Notes: generated by a model from the letters alone, not told the origin. Shown: positions 32,841 through 42,820, counted from the first letter of the stretch. The stretch is 64,000 nt of DNA from Marinarcus sediminis (GCF_048571275.1 NZ_CP182357.1:806001-870000); one strand, 5' to 3'. Program-made: numbers and translations.

Positions 32841-35800
32841 TTATTTCTTAAACTCTTCATAGGACATATCTCCTTGATAATTCATAAATATTTTTCTGGC
32901 AATAGTATCTTTATTTAATGTAACAAATAACCTTTTTTCATCTTTTTTATTTATCGATTTAATTTCTATTTGATTTTTTCCACTAGAAATATTCCCTCCA
33001 CCATTAAAAACATAATATTCTTTTGTATTATCTTTTATGTTTTCTATTTCAATTAAATCTCCTTTAGAAATGGTAATTTTATCTTTAAAATCTTTTATTA
33101 AAGGAAGTTTTGTTTCATATATTTTTGGAAGAATATCATTGTTAATAGATGAAAAATAGTTTAAACCAATTACTTGACCTTTCTCAGTATTATATAAATC
33201 GACATTTAAAGTTGTATCATTGAGTTTAGCTACAAAAGGAGTTTGAGTTGATTTTAATTCATCGTAAACCTCTTTTGTAAGTCTTTGTACTCTGTTTTGT
33301 TTTGTCTTATCCGTGATAATGATACTATCTACTCTTGAGGCATCTTTTGTTTTAATTTTGATATTTCTTATAATTTGCTTTTGACCTTTATTGGTTAAGA
33401 AAAAACAAGGTTCATTTTGTATTTCAATTTGAGTTTGTTTTTCATTGGTCAAAAGTTTTATTTTTTCTTTTATATCTGAAGTTTCAGGGGTATCCATGTA
33501 ATCTTTTTTATTGGGTAAATTACCTTTTAAATCTTTGATTTGTTCCTCTAATCTTTTGATTTTTGTTCTATTTAAAAGTAATTTTTCTTTGTAGTTTAAT
33601 ATTGCCTTTTTGATATTATTTTGTTTTGGTAAATCTAAAGAGTCTGTAAGTACTTCTACTCTTTTTTCTACCTCACTATCACTTACATCTTTTCCATTTT
33701 GATCAAAAAGTAGATTTTTATCTATAGGTTTTTTATCAAGTTGACAAAACTCTTTTTTATCTTCGTCCCAATAAAGCTTTATATTTCCATCTTTAAATCC
33801 TACGATATTATCTCTTTTTTTCATCATAGGGCAAATGTATAACTCATCATTTTCATATTTAGAAACTTTTTCTTTTACAAAATCAACTAAAGAGATACCA
33901 TCTTTTGTTTTAGGAAATCTTGCACTAAGATTTTCCAAAATAGCTTTTGTTTTAAAGCCGTTTTCATTTTGTTTAAAATAGTCATTTAACGCTTTTTTGG
34001 CAGAAGTATTTAAAAGTGAAATCACAATAGCATCTATAGTATGATGATAATGTGTACTTCTGTCTTTTTTATCATCTTCATTTTTAGGTTGTACTTTATT
34101 TATTCCCCAAAGCCGTTTGAGTTCACTTATGGCTTTTCCAGTCACTCTTATGATATTTGAGTTTGTCTCTCCTTTGCCATGTTCATTTTGCTTTGGATAG
34201 AGATAATGCTCTAAATAGTTTGCTATGATTTTTGTAGCACTTCTAGTATCATTTAAAAATCTATCTTCAAGATTTTCTTTTTCCCAATTTTTATTTATAT
34301 TTTCTTCATCTGTAAGCCAAAATACTTTACTTTTATTTGTTAGATTTTCTTTTACTCTATCAGTAAAATCTTCCCAAGCATTTTTTGATTTTAGATAAGT
34401 TATTGGGTGTTTATCACCTTTGTTTTGGTTGTGTTTTTTAAAAACCAAAATTTTATTTTTATATGAATTTATCCATATTTTACTTCGTGGGATAAAGTGT
34501 TCAACTTCGCTTACGGTTTCATCTAAAGCCTCATCCAAAGTCATAGGATTTCCACTGTAAAGACATTTTGCTTTTTGTTCTGTAAATAATCTTGCCCGTT
34601 CTATATTTTTATTTGTAACTTCATAATTATTTGAAGCAAGTAGTTTTTCAGCTTCTTTAATCTCTTTTCTACTAATAGCTTGAGATTCTTTTATATTATT
34701 TTCTTCTGTTTTTGAGTTTAATTCCCTTGCTGTTTCTATTATGATTTGGTCAATTTTCCCATGTTTTTTTATCAAATCATTTACAAGTTTTCTAAGAATT
34801 GAGATAACTCTTTTTACATTTGGAGAAACTAAAGGCTGATAAAACAAATGTTCTCTTTTAAAATTTTTTACATTTTTCTCAAGCCATTTTATATCCTCTT
34901 GTGATGGATTTAATGGAGGAAGGTAATCGTAAGGTGTTATATCCAAATATTTTTTAAAATATCCAAGCTTGGTTAAACTATCTTGATAAGTTTCTCCTTC
35001 TCTTAATTTTTGTAAAATTTCATCAATAAATTTTAAAGAAAATGAAGAATAAGACTCTTTAGTCCCTTTATCAACTTTTGATAGTTTTTCGATAGTTTCA
35101 TCATTTAAAATGTTTCCAATATCAACTTTTTTTATCTCTTTTATTATTTGTTCTTTATTTACAAAATAATGGATTTTTTCTAAAATTTTTGTATATAAGT
35201 CTCTGTGTTTATCAAATATATCTGTGTTTGCAGTTTTAAATATTTCTAAAATTTGAGTATGCAGTTTTATATCTAAGATAGTGTCATCTTGTTTTTCAGC
35301 AGTTTTTATTTTGATATTTTTAAGTCCTGCTTTATCAAATACATTTTTTGTATTGATAGTTTGTGTCGGTGGCTTTTTCAGCCAAAGTTCTATTGTATTA
35401 TCTATATCTTCTTTTGAAGGTGTGAACATTTCTCCTGTTTTACTATTAAAAATTAGATTAGCTAAAATAGAGTTTTCGATTCTTTGTCTGAGAGTAAATT
35501 CTATACTTGAAATATGAGATTTTGAAACTCTTTTTTGTGGATTTTGATGATAAAGATTATAAAAACTACAATACCCCACCATACCTTCCATACTTTTTAA
35601 AGGTCTTTGTTCAAATTGCCCTAAAGAGTTTTCATTTACACCATGTAAAAGTTTATTTTTAAAAGTTTCATATTTTTCACTGTTTTCAAAAAGTTCAAGA
35701 TTGTTTTTTTGACTATCTAACAATTTTTCTAACTCTTCTTGCCAAAGTTCTCTGTCCAAAGAGTTGTTATAATCATCTTTCTTATTCCTAACTGCTATAT

Positions 35801-36347
35801 TTATAAACCCATTTTGTTCAAATTTTTCTTTCTTTTGAACTAAAACCAATGATGGAGTAGCTAATTTATTTTCAAAATAGAGTGCTTTATTTTTTGAAAT
35901 TGCCCCGTTAATAACTCCATCATCTTTTGATTCTTCTGTTTTAAACTGATTTGAATAACCTCTTCGTGAAATAATTGTAAAAAGTGCAAATGTAAACTCA
36001 TCTTTTGAAAGACTTTGACCATTTGCTGCTTGTTGTCTTAATGTATACGGGTTTTGATTTTGTGATAGCTTATTAAAATACTTTATCGGTTGGGTTATAA
36101 TTGTATTATCCGAAAAATCAAAATCACAAAGTAATTTTCTAACTATCTGTTTTCGCCTACTATTTCTTTCATTTCTTCTTCTTCCACTTCTAAATTTTCT
36201 TCTCTCTTCTGCTTTTATATATTCACTGAAAATAATACTATTTGAAACCAATTCATTAAAAATTGTTTGCCCATTTTCAATAACCATTTCATTTAAAGAA
36301 AAACCTATACTGTTTGTACCTAAATCTAAACCTAAAACTTTTTTCAT
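32841..36347 (-). CDS. cas9: Type II-C CRISPR effector Cas9
   Basis: A 1168-aa Cas9, in the size range of compact II-C enzymes. RuvC-I is KKVLGLDLGTNSIGF with Asp8; the arginine-rich bridge helix is RRKFRSGRRRNERNSRRK. RuvC-II holds Glu538 (IDQIIIETAREL). The HNH motif is EVEHFIPRSKIWINS with His617 and Asn640; the residue before the catalytic His is Glu616, where SpCas9, Nme and CjCas9 have Asp. RuvC-III has His769 and Asp772 (HHTIDAIVIS). All nuclease residues therefore look intact. There is no Cas4 or Csn2 gene, which is the II-C layout. The PAM cannot be read from sequence. Confidence 0.98.
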   Translation of the reverse strand: MKKVLGLDLGTNSIGFSLNEMVIENGQTIFNELVSNSIIFSEYIKAEERRKFRSGRRRNERNSRRKQIVRKLLCDFDFSDNTIITQPIKYFNKLSQNQNPYTLRQQAANGQSLSKDEFTFALFTIISRRGYSNQFKTEESKDDGVINGAISKNKALYFENKLATPSLVLVQKKEKFEQNGFINIAVRNKKDDYNNSLDRELWQEELEKLLDSQKNNLELFENSEKYETFKNKLLHGVNENSLGQFEQRPLKSMEGMVGYCSFYNLYHQNPQKRVSKSHISSIEFTLRQRIENSILANLIFNSKTGEMFTPSKEDIDNTIELWLKKPPTQTINTKNVFDKAGLKNIKIKTAEKQDDTILDIKLHTQILEIFKTANTDIFDKHRDLYTKILEKIHYFVNKEQIIKEIKKVDIGNILNDETIEKLSKVDKGTKESYSSFSLKFIDEILQKLREGETYQDSLTKLGYFKKYLDITPYDYLPPLNPSQEDIKWLEKNVKNFKREHLFYQPLVSPNVKRVISILRKLVNDLIKKHGKIDQIIIETARELNSKTEENNIKESQAISRKEIKEAEKLLASNNYEVTNKNIERARLFTEQKAKCLYSGNPMTLDEALDETVSEVEHFIPRSKIWINSYKNKILVFKKHNQNKGDKHPITYLKSKNAWEDFTDRVKENLTNKSKVFWLTDEENINKNWEKENLEDRFLNDTRSATKIIANYLEHYLYPKQNEHGKGETNSNIIRVTGKAISELKRLWGINKVQPKNEDDKKDRSTHYHHTIDAIVISLLNTSAKKALNDYFKQNENGFKTKAILENLSARFPKTKDGISLVDFVKEKVSKYENDELYICPMMKKRDNIVGFKDGNIKLYWDEDKKEFCQLDKKPIDKNLLFDQNGKDVSDSEVEKRVEVLTDSLDLPKQNNIKKAILNYKEKLLLNRTKIKRLEEQIKDLKGNLPNKKDYMDTPETSDIKEKIKLLTNEKQTQIEIQNEPCFFLTNKGQKQIIRNIKIKTKDASRVDSIIITDKTKQNRVQRLTKEVYDELKSTQTPFVAKLNDTTLNVDLYNTEKGQVIGLNYFSSINNDILPKIYETKLPLIKDFKDKITISKGDLIEIENIKDNTKEYYVFNGGGNISSGKNQIEIKSINKKDEKRLFVTLNKDTIARKIFMNYQGDMSYEEFKK

Positions 36348-36477
36348 TTTAAACCCTCTTATTGATGAACAATTTATTATATTATATTTTTATTAATTAC
36401 TTTATTGTTATATTTGTATTTCTAATAAAAGTTTCTATTTTATTTATAATCAAGGCAAAGAAGAAAATTTTGTATGT

Positions 36478-36600
36478 AGGAATTGCTTATTTTGATTAAG
36501 TTCAAGGCGGAGGTGGGTTTTTGCGAAGGAGCGTACTAAAGTACGTGAGGAGTAAAAATTACTCCTCCAACGCAGAAATTGATTAAAAGAATCAATTCCT
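36478..36600. repeat. Palindromic intergenic element between cas9 and gyrB
   Basis: A 123-bp element whose ends form an imperfect inverted repeat. The left end starts AGGAATTGCTTATTTTGATT; the right end, read on the other strand, starts AGGAATTGATTCTTTTAATC. Inner arms also pair in part, and the centre has CGTAC-TAAA-GTACG and GAGGAGTAA-AAA-TTACTCCTC. The centre resembles ERIC/MITE-type intergenic palindromes (AGGAGCGTAC...GTACGTGAGG). It overlaps the gyrB stop codon, and its AATTGATT-AAAAG-AATCAATT end may terminate gyrB. Confidence 0.6.
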
Positions 36601-38914
36601 AAACGTCTAAGTGTTCTACGTCTTTCGCATGCTCTTCAATATAGTTTCTTCTTGGCTCTACTTCATCACCCATAAACAGTGTGAACGTATCTGAAGCTAT
36701 TTCTGCATCGTCAATGGTAACTCTGAGTAATCTTCTGGCTTCTGGAATCATGGTTGTTTCCCAAAGTTGTTCTGGGTTCATCTCTCCAAGACCTTTGTAC
36801 CGTTGGATATAAGCACCTTTTTTTGCTAAGTTTTCAATCTCTTCTAAAATTTCAATTAAATCTCGACCCTCAAACATAGAGATGTCTCGGTCAATCAATC
36901 TTGAGAAAATATAGGTTGCTTCACTGAAATATGGTGAGGCAAAAAGTTCATCATCAATGATTAACTCTTCAAGACCTTCATTGGTTTGAACAAAAACTTG
37001 AATTTTATGTTCAGTAACACTTTTTGATAAAATGTTATACCCTTTTTCTTCTAAAAATGGTTTAATGGTTTCAAAGAGTGTTGGGAATTCCAATTTAACC
37101 AAATCTGGGTTTTCAATTAAGTGTTTTAGCACTTCAATCAGTGAGTATCTTTTTGCCAATTGCTCTAACATTCCTCGGTATCTTGAAACGGTTTTAAACA
37201 AGTCTAAGAGGTCGTTATAACCTAAACCTTCAAACGTAAATGACTCCAAACCATTTTCAATTAAAAAGTTTGATAACGCCGTATTGTCTTTTAAATAGGT
37301 CTCATTTTTACCTTTTTTGTATCGATAAAGCGGTGGCTGAGCAATGTATAAATACCCTTTTTCAATCACTGGTCTTAAGAATCTGAAGAAAAATGTTAAA
37401 AGAAGTGTTTGAATATGACTTCCATCAACATCGGCATCGGTCATGATAATGACTTTATGGTATCTGATTTTTTCATCATCAAAATCTTCACCAATACCGC
37501 AACCAAGTGCCGTAATTACGTTTCTGATTTCATCCGATTTTAAAATTTTATCCAATCGCGATTTTTCAACATTTAAAATCTTACCTTTGAGTGGTAAAAT
37601 TGCTTGATAGACTCTATCTCGACCCTGTTTTGCAGAACCTCCTGCTGAGTCCCCTTCCACCAGATAAAGTTCTCGAATGGCTGGATCTTTACTTTGACAC
37701 TCAGCCAATTTACCAGGCAATGTTCCCACACTCATGGCATCTTTTTTACGAGTTAAATCTCTGGCTTTTTTAGCAGCTTCTCTTCCACGTGCTGCCATTA
37801 AAGCTTTTTCCATAATCGCTTTAGCTTGGGTTGGATTCTCTTCAAAATATTTATCTAATTGATCCGAAGTGAGTTTTTGACAAATAGGTTTAACATAAGA
37901 TGAACCCAATTTCCCTTTTGTTTGTCCCTCAAATTGTGGTTCAGGCACTTTTACAGAGATAACAGCAATTAACCCTTCTCGAACATCATCTCCAGTAATT
38001 TTTGTATCTTTTTCTCTTGCTGCTGCATTGGCATTAAGATATTTAACAATACTTCTGGTAAGTCCCGCTTTAAAACCAGCTTCATGCGTTCCACCATCAA
38101 TGGTTCTGATATTATTGACAAAAGAGAGTGTTTTTTCTACATACGTTGTGTTATACATAACAGCAATATCAACTTCAACATCATCAATTTTGTCATTAAA
38201 TGCTACTGCATCAGAAACAGCCGTATCTTTGTTTAAATCTTCAACAAACTGTTTAAGTCCACCTTCAAAGTGATAGACATTTTCTGTATTTCTGATTTCA
38301 TCTTTAAGCGTAATAGAGATAAATGAGTTTAAGTAAGCCACTTCTCGAAATCGTTTTGCCAAAACTTCAAAATCATAGGTATTGACTTCAAAAATAGAAG
38401 AATCGGCTAAAAATTCAATGGTTGTACCTGTTTTTTTACTTGTTCCAATGGTCTCTAAAGGTGCTTTAGGAATACCTTTTGAAAACTCTTGATAAAAAAT
38501 ACTGCCTTCTCTGTAAATGGTCATTTTTAACTCTTCTGAAAGCGCATTTACAACAGAAACCCCAACCCCATGAAGTCCACCAGAAACTTTATAGGTATCT
38601 TTATCAAATTTTCCACCTGCGTGAAGTACGGTTAAAACAACTGTAGCAGCAGAAATACCTTCACCTTGGTGAATTGCCGTTGGAATTCCTCTTCCGTCAT
38701 CTTCAACTTTTATCCAATGATCTTTGGTCATAGTAATTTTTATGTTTTTACAATACCCTGCCATGGCTTCATCAATAGAGTTATCTACAACTTCATAAAC
38801 CATATGATGCAGTCCATTTGTATTGGTATCACCAATATACATTCCCGGTCTTTTTCTTACAGCTTCAAGACCTTTTAAAACTTTAATATTACTAGCGCCG
38901 TACTCTTGACTCAT
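36599..38914 (-). CDS. gyrB: DNA gyrase subunit B
   Basis: A 771-aa ATPase subunit of DNA gyrase. GHKL ATPase motifs are EVVDNSIDEAMAG, DDGRGIP and GGLHGVGVSVVNAL; the TOPRIM domain has EGDSAGGSAKQGRDR and TDADVDGSHI; the C-terminal part ends YKGLGEMNPEQLWETTM. It follows dnaN by 12 bases in the classic dnaA-dnaN-gyrB order. Its stop codon lies at the edge of the palindromic element. Confidence 0.98.
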   Translation of the reverse strand: MSQEYGASNIKVLKGLEAVRKRPGMYIGDTNTNGLHHMVYEVVDNSIDEAMAGYCKNIKITMTKDHWIKVEDDGRGIPTAIHQGEGISAATVVLTVLHAGGKFDKDTYKVSGGLHGVGVSVVNALSEELKMTIYREGSIFYQEFSKGIPKAPLETIGTSKKTGTTIEFLADSSIFEVNTYDFEVLAKRFREVAYLNSFISITLKDEIRNTENVYHFEGGLKQFVEDLNKDTAVSDAVAFNDKIDDVEVDIAVMYNTTYVEKTLSFVNNIRTIDGGTHEAGFKAGLTRSIVKYLNANAAAREKDTKITGDDVREGLIAVISVKVPEPQFEGQTKGKLGSSYVKPICQKLTSDQLDKYFEENPTQAKAIMEKALMAARGREAAKKARDLTRKKDAMSVGTLPGKLAECQSKDPAIRELYLVEGDSAGGSAKQGRDRVYQAILPLKGKILNVEKSRLDKILKSDEIRNVITALGCGIGEDFDDEKIRYHKVIIMTDADVDGSHIQTLLLTFFFRFLRPVIEKGYLYIAQPPLYRYKKGKNETYLKDNTALSNFLIENGLESFTFEGLGYNDLLDLFKTVSRYRGMLEQLAKRYSLIEVLKHLIENPDLVKLEFPTLFETIKPFLEEKGYNILSKSVTEHKIQVFVQTNEGLEELIIDDELFASPYFSEATYIFSRLIDRDISMFEGRDLIEILEEIENLAKKGAYIQRYKGLGEMNPEQLWETTMIPEARRLLRVTIDDAEIASDTFTLFMGDEVEPRRNYIEEHAKDVEHLDV

Positions 38915-38926
38915 ATGATTTTCCTT

Positions 38927-39997
38927 TTATTTTTCTAGCACAATTGGCATAACGATTGTAAAAAATTTATCATCTTCTAAATAAAATGGTAAATTTGATT
39001 CATTAAAGCCAATGGTTACATTTTCATTGTTTGTTAAACTCAAAAAGTCTAACAAGTATTTTGCATTGACAGCAAGATAAAACTCAGATGTGATATTTAA
39101 ATCAATATCAATTTGTGTTTTAGATTCACTCTCTTCATCTAACGATTCAAATATAATTGAATTTGGTGTAAAGGTAATCTTAATATTTGAAAACAATGAA
39201 GTAACCAATTTAATTGATTCAATCAATATTGCTTTAGGTAAAGACAAATTGTTTTTTAAAGAGTTTGGAATGATTCTTTCATAATCTGGAAATTTTCCAT
39301 TGATCAGTTTAGTGAAAAATTGCATGTTTTGTGTTGAAATGATTAAATTGGTATCGTCATAAGCAATTTTGATTTCATCTAAGAAAAGCTTTTGAATTTC
39401 AATGATGGCTTTTTTAGGAATAATAAATTGATTGACTTTATTTGAGATATTTTGTAAATGTGTTACAGCCAATCTTCTGGTATCGGTTGCAACAAAATTT
39501 ATTTTATCTTCTTTGATATCAACTAAAGCACCATTTAATTCAAATTTTGGATTGTTGTTGTCAATGGCAGGAGTAATTTTTTTAATTGAATTGATTAAGT
39601 TGATGTTATTGATGTTTAAAATATTTAAGTTATCATTTTTAGGGAAACTTGGATATTCATTGGCATCATACATTGGCAGTTTAAAATTTGATTTATTTTG
39701 TTTTATAATCAATGAATTATCAATAGCTTCAAAAGTGATTTCACTCTCTTTTAATCTTTTAATAATATTTAACAGATTTTGTCCATTTGCCGTTGCTTTT
39801 CCATTTACACTGTTTATTAAGTCAGGTATGTATGATTCTAAACCAATTTCATAATCGGTTGCTTTTAGTGTCAGCTTAGAATCTAATACTTCTAAATATA
39901 TGTGTGAAGTTATTGAACTGGCGTCTTTTTTTTCTAAAAACGGTTGCATTGCAGAGATAACATTTTCTATAATGCTTTTTGTTAAGACAAACTTCAT
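38927..39997 (-). CDS. dnaN: DNA polymerase III beta sliding clamp
   Basis: A 356-aa sliding clamp with the three-repeat fold: N-terminal MKFVLTKSIIENVISAMQPF, central NGALVDIKEDKINFVATDTR RLAV, and C-terminal end FTIVMPIVLEK (the usual ..hvvMPmR.. ending is here MPIVL). It sits between dnaA and gyrB, downstream of an origin-like spacer with DnaA boxes. Confidence 0.96.
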   Translation of the reverse strand: MKFVLTKSIIENVISAMQPFLEKKDASSITSHIYLEVLDSKLTLKATDYEIGLESYIPDLINSVNGKATANGQNLLNIIKRLKESEITFEAIDNSLIIKQNKSNFKLPMYDANEYPSFPKNDNLNILNINNINLINSIKKITPAIDNNNPKFELNGALVDIKEDKINFVATDTRRLAVTHLQNISNKVNQFIIPKKAIIEIQKLFLDEIKIAYDDTNLIISTQNMQFFTKLINGKFPDYERIIPNSLKNNLSLPKAILIESIKLVTSLFSNIKITFTPNSIIFESLDEESESKTQIDIDLNITSEFYLAVNAKYLLDFLSLTNNENVTIGFNESNLPFYLEDDKFFTIVMPIVLEK

Positions 39998-40153
39998 TTT
40001 TTCCCCTTTATTTATTTAATTTTTTAGTAGCAGCAGTAGTTCATGTGAATAGATGAAAACAGCAAGTTTTTGTCGATTCAATCAGCTTTAGAGCCAATGA
40101 ACAACTTAACAAAGATATTCACATCTATTCACATAAAAGTGTTAAACTTTTTT
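39998..40153. other. oriC: Origin-like region between dnaA and dnaN (DnaA boxes)
   Basis: A 156-base gap with TGTGAATAG (40044-40052), TATTCACA (40116-40123) and CTATTCACA (40125-40133), the last two in direct repeat. These match the TTATTCAC-type DnaA boxes of Campylobacterota. With the cluster upstream of dnaA at 41564-41662 this suggests a bipartite origin, as reported for Helicobacter and other members of the phylum. Confidence 0.6.
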
Positions 40154-41473
40154 CTACCACTCCTTATTTATGATTTTATTTTTCAAATTTTCAATGATTA
40201 ATTTAAAGTTTTCATCTTTTTCAATTAACTCATTGGCTTTTTTAATATTGTGCGAAATTGAACTGTGATCTTTCATTCCTAAAAATTTTGCAATGTCTGG
40301 CATGGAGTTGTGTGTCAATTCTCGCGCCAGATAAATTACAACTCTTCTGGCATTGGCAACAACGGCTGTTCTTTTTCGCGAACGAATATCACTTGGTTTA
40401 ATATTTAACTCAGATGCCACAATAGTAATAATATCTGGCAGTTTAATGTTCTCTTTTTGCTCTTTGATTTGCTCTTTGAGCAGACTTTGTGCTAACTCTA
40501 AATTGATCTCTTGATTGAGCAAATTCGCACTGGCATTAATTCGAATTAATACCCCCTCAATTTCTCGAATAGAGCTGTCAAGATTGGTTGCAATATAGTT
40601 TATAACATCTCGGGTTAAGACAATGCCATTGAGTTCTGATTTTTTCTCAATAATGGCAATTTTTGTCTCCAATCCTGGAATTTGTATGTCTGCGGTTAAT
40701 CCCCATTCAAATCGAGATTTTAAACGATCAACTAAGCCTGCAATTTGTGAGGGAAGTCGGTCTGAGGTCATAACAATTTGTTTTTTGGCATTGTGCAGTT
40801 CATTAAAGGTATGAAAAAACTCCTCTTGGGTTTGCTCTTTCCCACTTAAAAATTGGATGTCATCAATGAGTAAAATATCGCATTTTCTGTATTTGGTTCT
40901 AAAATGTTCCATATTTTTACTTTTGATTGAGAAAGTAAAATCATTCATGAACTGTTCAATCGTAACGTAAATAACGGTTTTACCATTTTCAATGGCTTTA
41001 TTTCCAATGGATTGTAAAAGGTGCGTTTTTCCTAAACCCGTTCCCCCATAAATAAACAGAGGGTTGTATTGAATGCCTGGTTTTTTTGCCACTGCAACTG
41101 AGGCATTGTATGCCATTTGATTTGAGGCACCTAAGACAAATGATTCAAAGGTATAGGAAGGATTCAGCATGGTACTTTCAGAATGGGTTACTTTTTCTTG
41201 TTCGTCTTGAATCTCTTTTTTGGTTTTTTTTCGTTCACCTGCAAGTTTAATGTCGATTTTTGGTTTGCTTCCATCGGCGATTTCAAAGCAGTGTTGTATG
41301 ATATTGATGTATTTGGTTTTAATCCAGTTGGCAATATATTTATTGGGCACTTCAAATACGGCTAAATTGTCATCAGAAAGATTTTTTTTAAATATAAGTT
41401 GTTTTAAAAATCGTTCATAATCTACTGATGTGGTTTCGCGTTTTAAAATAGATAAAATATCTTTATGTGTCAT
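40154..41473 (-). CDS. dnaA: Chromosomal replication initiator protein DnaA
   Basis: A 439-aa initiator. The N-terminal domain I is followed by AAA+ motifs (Walker A GGTGLGKTHLLQ, Walker B ILLIDDIQFLSG) and the C-terminal box-binding domain with ARELTHNSMPDIAKFLGMKDH and SSISHNIKKA. It is divergent from ruvC across a 216-base region with DnaA boxes, the usual origin position in this phylum. Confidence 0.98.
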   Translation of the reverse strand: MTHKDILSILKRETTSVDYERFLKQLIFKKNLSDDNLAVFEVPNKYIANWIKTKYINIIQHCFEIADGSKPKIDIKLAGERKKTKKEIQDEQEKVTHSESTMLNPSYTFESFVLGASNQMAYNASVAVAKKPGIQYNPLFIYGGTGLGKTHLLQSIGNKAIENGKTVIYVTIEQFMNDFTFSIKSKNMEHFRTKYRKCDILLIDDIQFLSGKEQTQEEFFHTFNELHNAKKQIVMTSDRLPSQIAGLVDRLKSRFEWGLTADIQIPGLETKIAIIEKKSELNGIVLTRDVINYIATNLDSSIREIEGVLIRINASANLLNQEINLELAQSLLKEQIKEQKENIKLPDIITIVASELNIKPSDIRSRKRTAVVANARRVVIYLARELTHNSMPDIAKFLGMKDHSSISHNIKKANELIEKDENFKLIIENLKNKIINKEW

Positions 41474-41689
41474 TAAAAATTAACTCTTTGTTTTAAGATT
41501 AGCAATTATTATATCCAAAGTTTTATAAATTTATTTCGTGCAATTTATTTTTTGTATTCTTTATGTGAATAATTTTTTAATTTAAGGTAAGTTTTATGTA
41601 TAATGTATGAATATAAGGGAGTTTACTGCTGTGAATAAAATGGTTTCACTCTATGTGAATAATGTGATGAGATTAGGAGAAGAGTACGA
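41474..41689. other. oriC: Origin-like region upstream of dnaA (DnaA boxes, AT-rich)
   Basis: The dnaA-ruvC gap carries three copies of TGTGAATAA (41564-41572, 41630-41638, 41654-41662), reverse complement of the TTATTCACA box, all in one orientation. An AT-rich stretch around 41505-41600 could be the unwinding element. It also holds the dnaA and ruvC promoters. Probable oriC or one half of it. Confidence 0.7.
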
Positions 41690-42163
41690 TTGAGTATTAA
41701 AATTTTAGGTATCGATCCAGGTACTAGAAACTGTGGATATGCTGTTTTAGAAAAGAGTGGAAGAGATACAAAATTAATTGAAGCAGGTTTGATTAAAATT
41801 AAAACAAAAATTTTACAAGAACAGATTGTAGAGATGACGGAAGGGTTGGATATGATTTTTAAAAAACATGTTATCAATGAAGTCTCTATTGAAGATATGT
41901 TTTATGCGTTTAATCCAAAAAGTGTCATTAAATTGGCGCAATTTCGTGGGGCAATTTCACTTAAAGTACTACAAGAGTTTGGAAACTTTAATGAGTACAC
42001 TCCTTTGCAAGTTAAAAAAGCCGTTACAGGAAATGGGAAAGCCACTAAAGAGCAAGTTGCCTTTATGGTCAAACGACTTTTGGGTTTGAAACAAGAGATT
42101 AAACCTTTGGATATTACTGATGCCATTGCCATTGCTTTAACCCATTCTCAAAGAATTAAGTAA
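41690..42163 (+). CDS. ruvC: Crossover junction endodeoxyribonuclease RuvC
   Basis: A 157-aa Holliday junction resolvase: KILGIDPGTRNCGYAVLE with catalytic Asp9, INEVSIEDMFYAFNPKSVIK with a catalytic Glu, and the C-terminal LDITDAIAIALTH with the final acidic pair. The start is TTG at 41690 preceded by AGGAGAAGAG. It sits across the putative origin from dnaA, as in many Campylobacterota. Confidence 0.95.
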   Translation: MSIKILGIDPGTRNCGYAVLEKSGRDTKLIEAGLIKIKTKILQEQIVEMTEGLDMIFKKHVINEVSIEDMFYAFNPKSVIKLAQFRGAISLKVLQEFGNFNEYTPLQVKKAVTGNGKATKEQVAFMVKRLLGLKQEIKPLDITDAIAIALTHSQRIK

Positions 42164-42231
42164 TAGAAAAAAATTATTTTTAATTTTGTTTAATGAAGCT
42201 ATAATAATTGCTTTTAAAATAGGGTGGTTAA

Positions 42232-42810
42232 ATGATCAGATTAGGAATTTTATCTTCACATAATGGCAGTGGTTTTGACACCATACAAGAAGCGTGTGAA
42301 AACAAAGAATTACATGCCGAAATTGTGGTGGTAATTTCAAATAACAGCAATGCAGAAGTGTTAAAAAAAGCAGCATCTAAAGAGATTCCCCATTTTATCA
42401 TCAATGCCAATCTTTTTCCCAATGAGGATTTGGATGAAAAAATAACTTCGGTTTTAAATGAACATGCATGTGATTATCTTTTTTTATCGGGTTATATGAA
42501 AAAATTAGAAAAAAATTTGATTCAAACCTATGAGAATAGAATCATCAACTCTCACCCCGCACTTCTTCCCAAATTTGGAGGGGTAGGAATGTATGGCAGA
42601 AATGTCCATGATGCAGTTATAAAGGCCAAAGAGAAGCAGAGTGGCTGTACCGTGCATTTTGTCAATGAAGAGTATGATAAAGGTGAATTTATTTTACAAA
42701 AATCGATCACTTTAGATGAAAATGAGAGCGCAGAGAGTTTGGAACAAAAAATAAAAGAGTTGGAAGCGGTTGCTATTATTGAAGCACTGAATAAGCTGTT
42801 TAATCAGTAA
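42232..42810 (+). CDS. purN: Phosphoribosylglycinamide formyltransferase PurN
   Basis: A 192-aa GAR transformylase of purine synthesis. Seen: RLGILSSHNGSGFDTIQEA at the start, FLSGYMKKLEKNLI, RIINSHPALLPKFGGVGMYG with the catalytic Asn and His, and CTVHFVNEEYDKGEFI with the conserved Asp. It lies 68 bases after ruvC and is followed by a diguanylate cyclase gene after 10 bases. Confidence 0.93.
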   Translation: MIRLGILSSHNGSGFDTIQEACENKELHAEIVVVISNNSNAEVLKKAASKEIPHFIINANLFPNEDLDEKITSVLNEHACDYLFLSGYMKKLEKNLIQTYENRIINSHPALLPKFGGVGMYGRNVHDAVIKAKEKQSGCTVHFVNEEYDKGEFILQKSITLDENESAESLEQKIKELEAVAIIEALNKLFNQ

Positions 42811-42820
42811 AAGGGTTTAA

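Noticed and set aside
33000..36000. Antisense open frames opposite cas9 and other large genes
   Set aside because: Compositional shadows of AT-rich genes without ribosome sites or family features.
36348..36477. Second tracrRNA or array leader upstream of cas9
   Set aside because: No stretch complementary to the repeat was seen; only AT-rich promoter-like sequence.
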